DNA from: Bog-756 sp963710495
Lineage (GTDB): Bacteria > Actinomycetota > Acidimicrobiia > Acidimicrobiales > RAAP-2
NCBI GenBank assembly: GCA_963710495.1
Contig: CAVQAI010000016.1
Span: 248,001-312,000, forward strand
Direction: 5' to 3'
Length of the DNA: 64,000 nucleotides
How positions within the stretch are numbered: the first letter of the stretch is position 1; each line of letters opens with the position of its first letter. Positions 60,041-64,000 of this stretch are shown here, in pieces. The notes below the pieces were generated by a model. The model saw only the letters and a list, made by a program, of their open reading frames with translations, had not been told where the DNA came from and ran no database searches. The position numbers and the translations under genes were made by a program.

Positions 60041-60615
60041 GCGCCGGGCCCGAGGGCCAGGGGCCCGAGGGCTGGGACGGTGATCGTTACCAGCAACGGT
60101 TCGACTCCCTGGCCGCCTCGGGTGTCGACGTCCACGGTGAGGCCGGATTCGTGGCCGACCTCGACCCCGTGTCGGTACTCGATGCCGGGTGTGGGACCGG
60201 CCGGGTCGCCCGGGAGCTGGCCCGTCGGGGCATCGAGGTGGTCGGTGTCGACGTGGACGAGTCCATGGTCGCCACCGCCCGGCGGCTCTCGCCCGACCTG
60301 CAGTGGCTGCGCGCCGACCTGAGCCGGCTCGACCTGGGACGGCGCTTCGACGTCGTGCTGATGGCGGGGAACGTACCCCTGTTCGCAGCCGAGGGCACCC
60401 GGGCGGCACTGGTGGCGGGCTGCGCCCGGCACATGGCCGCCGACGGCGCTCTGGTCGCCGGCTTCCAGCTGGACGGCCGCTACCCCCTGGTCACCTACGA
60501 CGACCACTGCCGGCGGGTGGGTCTGGAGCCCGTCGAGCGGTGGGCGACCTGGTCGCGGGATCCGTTCACCGGAGTCGCCTATGCCGTCTCCGTTCACCGC
60601 CGGCCCGTCGAATGA
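60037..60615 (+). CDS. Class I SAM-dependent methyltransferase
   Basis: 192 residues. Motif I is SVLDAGCGTGRVARELA, the acidic end of strand 2 is VVGVDVDESMVA, and VVLMAGNVPLF is the catalytic-face strand. Small-molecule methyltransferases of this type are common. Its GTG overlaps the stop of the preceding gene (GTGA), so it belongs to the same operon as the DNA methyltransferase. Substrate unknown. Confidence 0.88.
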   Translation: MSAGPEGQGPEGWDGDRYQQRFDSLAASGVDVHGEAGFVADLDPVSVLDAGCGTGRVARELARRGIEVVGVDVDESMVATARRLSPDLQWLRADLSRLDLGRRFDVVLMAGNVPLFAAEGTRAALVAGCARHMAADGALVAGFQLDGRYPLVTYDDHCRRVGLEPVERWATWSRDPFTGVAYAVSVHRRPVE

Positions 60616-60757
60616 CGCGTGCCATGCAGGCGGACGCGACCCACTCGGAGGTGATCCGGCGCCAGCCGTCGGGCGGCCGGACGTGCTCCATCCCGGGCCC
60701 GATGCCCAGCATCATCGAGAGGTGGCCATCTCGACGATGTACCGAGCCTCCGGCCAC

Positions 60758-61927
60758 CTAACGATCGGGTATACCGGCGCTGTAGGAATGGGCCCCGGTC
60801 CCGGCCAGACCCCCGCCGTCCACGATGAGGTACTCCTCGCGGATGGGCCGGCCGGCGAACCAACATTCGAGAATCTCCCGCGTCCCGGCGGCATACCGGC
60901 TCTGGGCCGACAGCGAGGTGCCCGACACATGCGGGGTCATACCCTCGTGGGGCATGGTCCGCCAGGGGTGATCGGGCGGCGCAGGCTGGGGGAACCAGAC
61001 GTCCCCGGCGTAGCCGGCCAGCTGGCCGCTCTCCAGGGCGCGCACCACCGCATCCCGATCGCAGATCTTGCCCCGTGCCGTGTTGACCAGGTAGGTGCCC
61101 CGCTTCATCCGGGCGAACATGGCGTCGTCAAAGAGATGCTCGGTTTCGGGATGAAGCGGGGCATTGATGGTCACCACATCGCATCCGGGCACCATCGATG
61201 CCGCGTCGGGGTGGAAGGTGAGCCCCAGCTCCTGCTCGACTTCGGGGGCGAGGCGGTGCCGGTCGGTGTAGTGCAGGCGAACGTCGAAGGGCTTGAGCCT
61301 CTTGAGGACGGCCAGGCCGATCCGGCCGGCGGCCACCGTGCCAACCGCCATCCCCTCGAGGTCGTAGGAGCGGCTGGCGCAGTCGGCGATGTTCCAGCCG
61401 CCCTTGACCACCCAGTCGTGCGACGGGAGGTAGTTGCGCACCAGGCCGAGGATCATCATCACCACGTGTTCGGACACGCTGATGCTGTTGGAATAGGTGA
61501 CCTCGGCGACGGTGACGCCCCGGGCGATGGCCGCGTCGAGGTCGACGTGGTCCGAGCCGATCCCCGCCGTGACGGCCAGCTTGAGCCGCTCGGCCTTGGC
61601 CAGGCGTTCGGCGGTCAGGTACGCCGGCCAGAACGGTTGGGAGATGACCACGTCGGCATCGGGCAGCTCGCGCTCGAAGACCGAGTGCGGACCTTCCTTG
61701 TCCGAGGTCACCACCAGGGTATGGCCCTGCCCTTCGAGGAAGGCGCGCAGTCCCAGCTCGCCCGAGACCGAGCCGAGCAATGTCCCCGGCGTGAAATCGA
61801 CCGCGCTGGGCGTGGGCAGGGTCTGCCCCCCGGGATAGCGGTCGAGCTGGGGGATCGAGTCCCTCGGGTACGCAGTCGGGTACCCGTCGACCGGGTCCTC
61901 GTAGAGCACGCACAGCACCTTGGCCAT
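60758..61927 (-). CDS. fdh: NAD-dependent formate dehydrogenase
   Basis: 389 residues of the D-2-hydroxyacid dehydrogenase superfamily, metal-free. FDH-specific segments are clear: AKVLCVLYEDPVDGYP at the start, VISQPFWPAYLTAERL, AVTAGIGSDHVDLDAA, the catalytic Arg region TARGKICDRDAV and the His in MTPHVSGTSLSAQSRYAAG. It oxidises formate to CO2 with NAD+. GGGAGGA precedes the ATG. With mscR at 62812 it would complete formaldehyde oxidation. Confidence 0.95.
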   Translation of the reverse strand: MAKVLCVLYEDPVDGYPTAYPRDSIPQLDRYPGGQTLPTPSAVDFTPGTLLGSVSGELGLRAFLEGQGHTLVVTSDKEGPHSVFERELPDADVVISQPFWPAYLTAERLAKAERLKLAVTAGIGSDHVDLDAAIARGVTVAEVTYSNSISVSEHVVMMILGLVRNYLPSHDWVVKGGWNIADCASRSYDLEGMAVGTVAAGRIGLAVLKRLKPFDVRLHYTDRHRLAPEVEQELGLTFHPDAASMVPGCDVVTINAPLHPETEHLFDDAMFARMKRGTYLVNTARGKICDRDAVVRALESGQLAGYAGDVWFPQPAPPDHPWRTMPHEGMTPHVSGTSLSAQSRYAAGTREILECWFAGRPIREEYLIVDGGGLAGTGAHSYSAGIPDR

Positions 61928-62062
61928 CTGGTCCTCCCGAATCGGTCGGCGGCCTGTTGGCACCAGGCCGAGGCGTTCGCCGCTGCGACCTTAGGTGGCG
62001 CGCTCGACCCGGCGCCCGGGCCGCAAACGGTGAGAGCGGCCGGCGGTAGCGTTCCCGGAAGG

Positions 62063-62689
62063 ATGGCCTCGGGAGCGTACGACATCGTGCTCTTCGACCT
62101 CGGTGGCGTGCTGGTCCGGCTGGGGGGAGTGTCCCAGATGCAGGCGCTCTCCGGCATCGAACACGAGGACGAGCTCTGGCGGCGCTGGCTGCGCTGCCCG
62201 TGGGTACGCAGCTTCGAGCGCGGCCGGTGCTCGCCCGACGACTTCGCCGCCGGGGTGATCGATGAGTGGGAGCTCGATGTTCCGACCGAGGTCTTCCTGG
62301 ACCGCTTCCAGAGCTGGCCGGAAGGACTCTTCGACGGAGCCCTCGACCTGGTCAGGGAGGTGGCCGGGTACTGCCGGGTCGGGTGCCTCAGCAACACCAA
62401 CGAGCTCCACTGGGCTGTGCTGGACTCCCGCTGGGGGCTGGGCGCCCACTTCGAGGAGCTCTTCCTCTCCCACCGGCTCGACCTGGTCAAACCGGACCGG
62501 GAGATCTTCGCTCACGTCGTCTCCGTCCTCGGGCTTGCCCCCGACCGCATCCTGTTTCTGGACGACAACGCGGCCAACGTGGACGAGGCGCGCTCGGTCG
62601 GCTTGGCCGGTGCCCTGGTGCGGGGGACCGGGGAAGCCCGGACCGCGCTCGTCGAGCAAGGGGTGCTCCCCCACGTCCGTCCCCGCTGA
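62063..62689 (+). CDS. HAD-IA family hydrolase
   Basis: 208 residues. Motif I is IVLFDLGGVLVRLGG, motif II GCLSNTNELHW, motif III lysine in DLVKPDREIFAHV and motif IV RILFLDDNAANVDEA, with a helical cap near 20-90, matching epoxide hydrolase/phosphatase-like HAD-IA proteins. The first Asp is followed by Leu-Gly-Gly as in many phosphatases of this group. Substrate unknown. GGAAGG directly precedes the ATG and TAGCGT lies 10 nt upstream. Confidence 0.88.
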   Translation: MASGAYDIVLFDLGGVLVRLGGVSQMQALSGIEHEDELWRRWLRCPWVRSFERGRCSPDDFAAGVIDEWELDVPTEVFLDRFQSWPEGLFDGALDLVREVAGYCRVGCLSNTNELHWAVLDSRWGLGAHFEELFLSHRLDLVKPDREIFAHVVSVLGLAPDRILFLDDNAANVDEARSVGLAGALVRGTGEARTALVEQGVLPHVRPR

Positions 62690-62811
62690 CCGCCCGCGGC
62701 TCCGTCCCGGTCGTCGGCCCGGCACCGGACGGCCGTCCCCGTCCATGACACACTGGCGCCGAAGCCGAACGACCGGACGCCGGACGCCCGGACGCCGGAC
62801 AAGGAGCGGAC

Positions 62812-63897
62812 ATGGCAACTGAGGTCCGAGGTGTGGTGGCCATGGGCAAGGGTGAACCCGTGTCCCTCGTCACCATCGTGGTGCCCGACCCGGGGCCGGG
62901 TGAGGCGGTCGTATCGGTGCAGGCCTGCGGAGTGTGTCATACCGACCTCCACTACCGGGAGGGCGGAATCAACGACGACTTCCCCTTCCTGCTCGGGCAC
63001 GAGGCCGCCGGAAGGGTCGAGTCGGTCGGTTCCGGGGTCACCTCGGTCGAGCCGGGCGACTTCGTCGTGCTCAACTGGAGGGCGGTCTGCGGCGAGTGCC
63101 GATCGTGTCGCCGCGGTCGACCGCAGTACTGCTTCAACACCCACAACGCCAGCCAGAAGATGACGCTGGGCGACGGCGCGCCATTGTCGCCGGCACTCGG
63201 CATCGGGGCCTTCGCCGACAAGACGCTGGTTGCCGCCGGGCAGTGCACCAAGGTCGACCCGGCCGCCCGGCCCGAAGCGGTCGGCCTGCTGGGCTGCGGG
63301 GTGATGGCCGGGCTCGGCTCGGCCATGTTCACCGGTGAGGTCTCCACCGGCGACTCGGTGGCGGTCTTCGGTTGTGGGGGCGTGGGCTGCGCCGCCATTG
63401 CCGGCGCCCGCCTCAATGGGGCGGCGACGATCGTCGCCGTCGACCTCGACCCGCGAAAGCTCGAGCTGGCCAGACAGTTCGGGGCCACCGACACCGTCGA
63501 TGCCTCGACCGAGGACGTGGTGTCGCGGGTACGGGAGCTGACCGGCGGGAACGGGGCCGACGTCTGCATCGAGGCCGTCGGTCATCCCGGGGTCATGGAG
63601 CAGGCCTTCTACGCCCGCGACCTGGCCGGCACGCTGGTCCAGGTCGGCGTGCCCACCCCCGAGATGCGCATCGACCTGCCCATGATCGACTTCTTCGGCC
63701 GTGGCGGCCGCCTCCGACCCAGCTGGTACGGGGACTGCCTGCCCTCACGGGACTTCCCCGCGCTGGTCGACCTCTACCTCCAAGGGCGGCTCGACCTCGA
63801 CCGGTTCGTCACCGAGACCATCGGCCTCGGTGACGTCGAGGATGCCTTCCACCGGATGGAGCGTGGCGAGGTGCTGCGCTCGGTGGTCGTCCTCTGA
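62812..63897 (+). CDS. mscR: S-(hydroxymethyl)mycothiol dehydrogenase
   Basis: 361-residue zinc alcohol dehydrogenase. The catalytic zinc site is CGVCHTDLHYREGG with GHEAAGRVE. The structural zinc has the cysteines of CGECRSC and CRRGRPQYC. The cofactor motif is VFGCGGVGCAAIAG. The wording YREGGINDDFPFLLGHEAAG and TLVAAGQCTKVDP is near-diagnostic of the mycothiol-dependent formaldehyde dehydrogenase. It oxidises S-hydroxymethylmycothiol to S-formylmycothiol, which gives formate for the neighbouring fdh. AAGGAG precedes the ATG. Confidence 0.95.
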   Translation: MATEVRGVVAMGKGEPVSLVTIVVPDPGPGEAVVSVQACGVCHTDLHYREGGINDDFPFLLGHEAAGRVESVGSGVTSVEPGDFVVLNWRAVCGECRSCRRGRPQYCFNTHNASQKMTLGDGAPLSPALGIGAFADKTLVAAGQCTKVDPAARPEAVGLLGCGVMAGLGSAMFTGEVSTGDSVAVFGCGGVGCAAIAGARLNGAATIVAVDLDPRKLELARQFGATDTVDASTEDVVSRVRELTGGNGADVCIEAVGHPGVMEQAFYARDLAGTLVQVGVPTPEMRIDLPMIDFFGRGGRLRPSWYGDCLPSRDFPALVDLYLQGRLDLDRFVTETIGLGDVEDAFHRMERGEVLRSVVVL

Positions 63898-63909
63898 GGA
63901 AGCGTCAGC

Positions 63910-64000
63910 TCAGGTGTAGCCCTGGGCGACGTGCTCGATCCACCAGTCGGGTGCCGCATTCATCAAGGTCTGCATGTCCCAGTAGTCCCACCACCGCACG
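63910..64000 (-). CDS. C-terminal fragment of an unidentified protein cut by the window edge
   Basis: The last ~29 residues read VRWWDYWDMQTLMNAAPDWW then IEHVAQGYT and a stop at 63910-63912. The Trp/Asp-rich ending resembles SnoaL-like (NTF2-fold) proteins, but too little is present to say more. Convergent with mscR. Confidence 0.55.
   Translation of the reverse strand, partial: VRWWDYWDMQTLMNAAPDWWIEHVAQGYT

Overview
The window is high-GC DNA with dense, short-spaced genes and looks like a member of the Actinomycetota, most likely the class Acidimicrobiia. Pointers are a mycothiol-type formaldehyde dehydrogenase, a MarP-like serine protease, an actinobacterial LexA box, DrrAB-type transporters, and three secreted proteins built from the 42-residue GYWLVASDGG repeat that I associate with Acidimicrobiia. 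Many genes appear to be leaderless: a TANNNT -10 box sits 6-9 nt before the start codon. The assignment rests on gene content only.

Layout. 1-7.9 kb is housekeeping: rmuC (cut by the left edge), a type II NADH dehydrogenase, phoU, asd and aspartokinase, two cyclophilins and an S51 peptidase-like protein. 8-20.7 kb is a carbon-metabolism block: an esterase, then 3-hydroxybutyryl-CoA dehydrogenase, ethylmalonyl-CoA mutase, an acyl-CoA carboxylase beta subunit with a small epsilon-like partner, an epimerase, crotonyl-CoA carboxylase/reductase and acetyl-CoA acetyltransferase. Together these give much of the ethylmalonyl-CoA route; an SOS-controlled dinB lies among them. 20.8-28.6 kb carries mscL, sixA, dnaX-recR, a surface repeat protein, a VOC protein, the SRP RNA gene, tRNA-Ser(GGA) and tadA.

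28.7-41 kb is a surface region. It holds a glycine-rich repeat protein and a seven-gene minus-strand operon (40259 down to 31023): a GT2/GtrA/HprK-like fusion, a GT39 membrane glycosyltransferase, a phosphoesterase-fold protein that seems to have lost its active site, an anchored membrane protein, a GH99-like lipoprotein, and two paralogous anchored proteins, one with a long Thr/Pro stalk. Several junctions are overlapping start/stop codons.

41-50 kb has a HAD phosphatase, tRNA-Ser(CGA) with an IS481-like element placed at its 3' end, a TetR/DrrAB efflux locus with promoter and operator, a small HhH protein, lysS with tRNA-Lys, and a third repeat protein broken by two frameshifts. 50-64 kb has an MBL hydrolase, a GH15 enzyme with a histone-H1-like tail, MarP, an RDD protein, a propeller lipoprotein, a DNA methyltransferase operon that could be an undescribed restriction-modification system, and a formaldehyde/formate oxidation pair (fdh, mscR).

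The strongest candidates for something undescribed are the surface-glycan operon, the methyltransferase operon and the six-repeat surface protein family.
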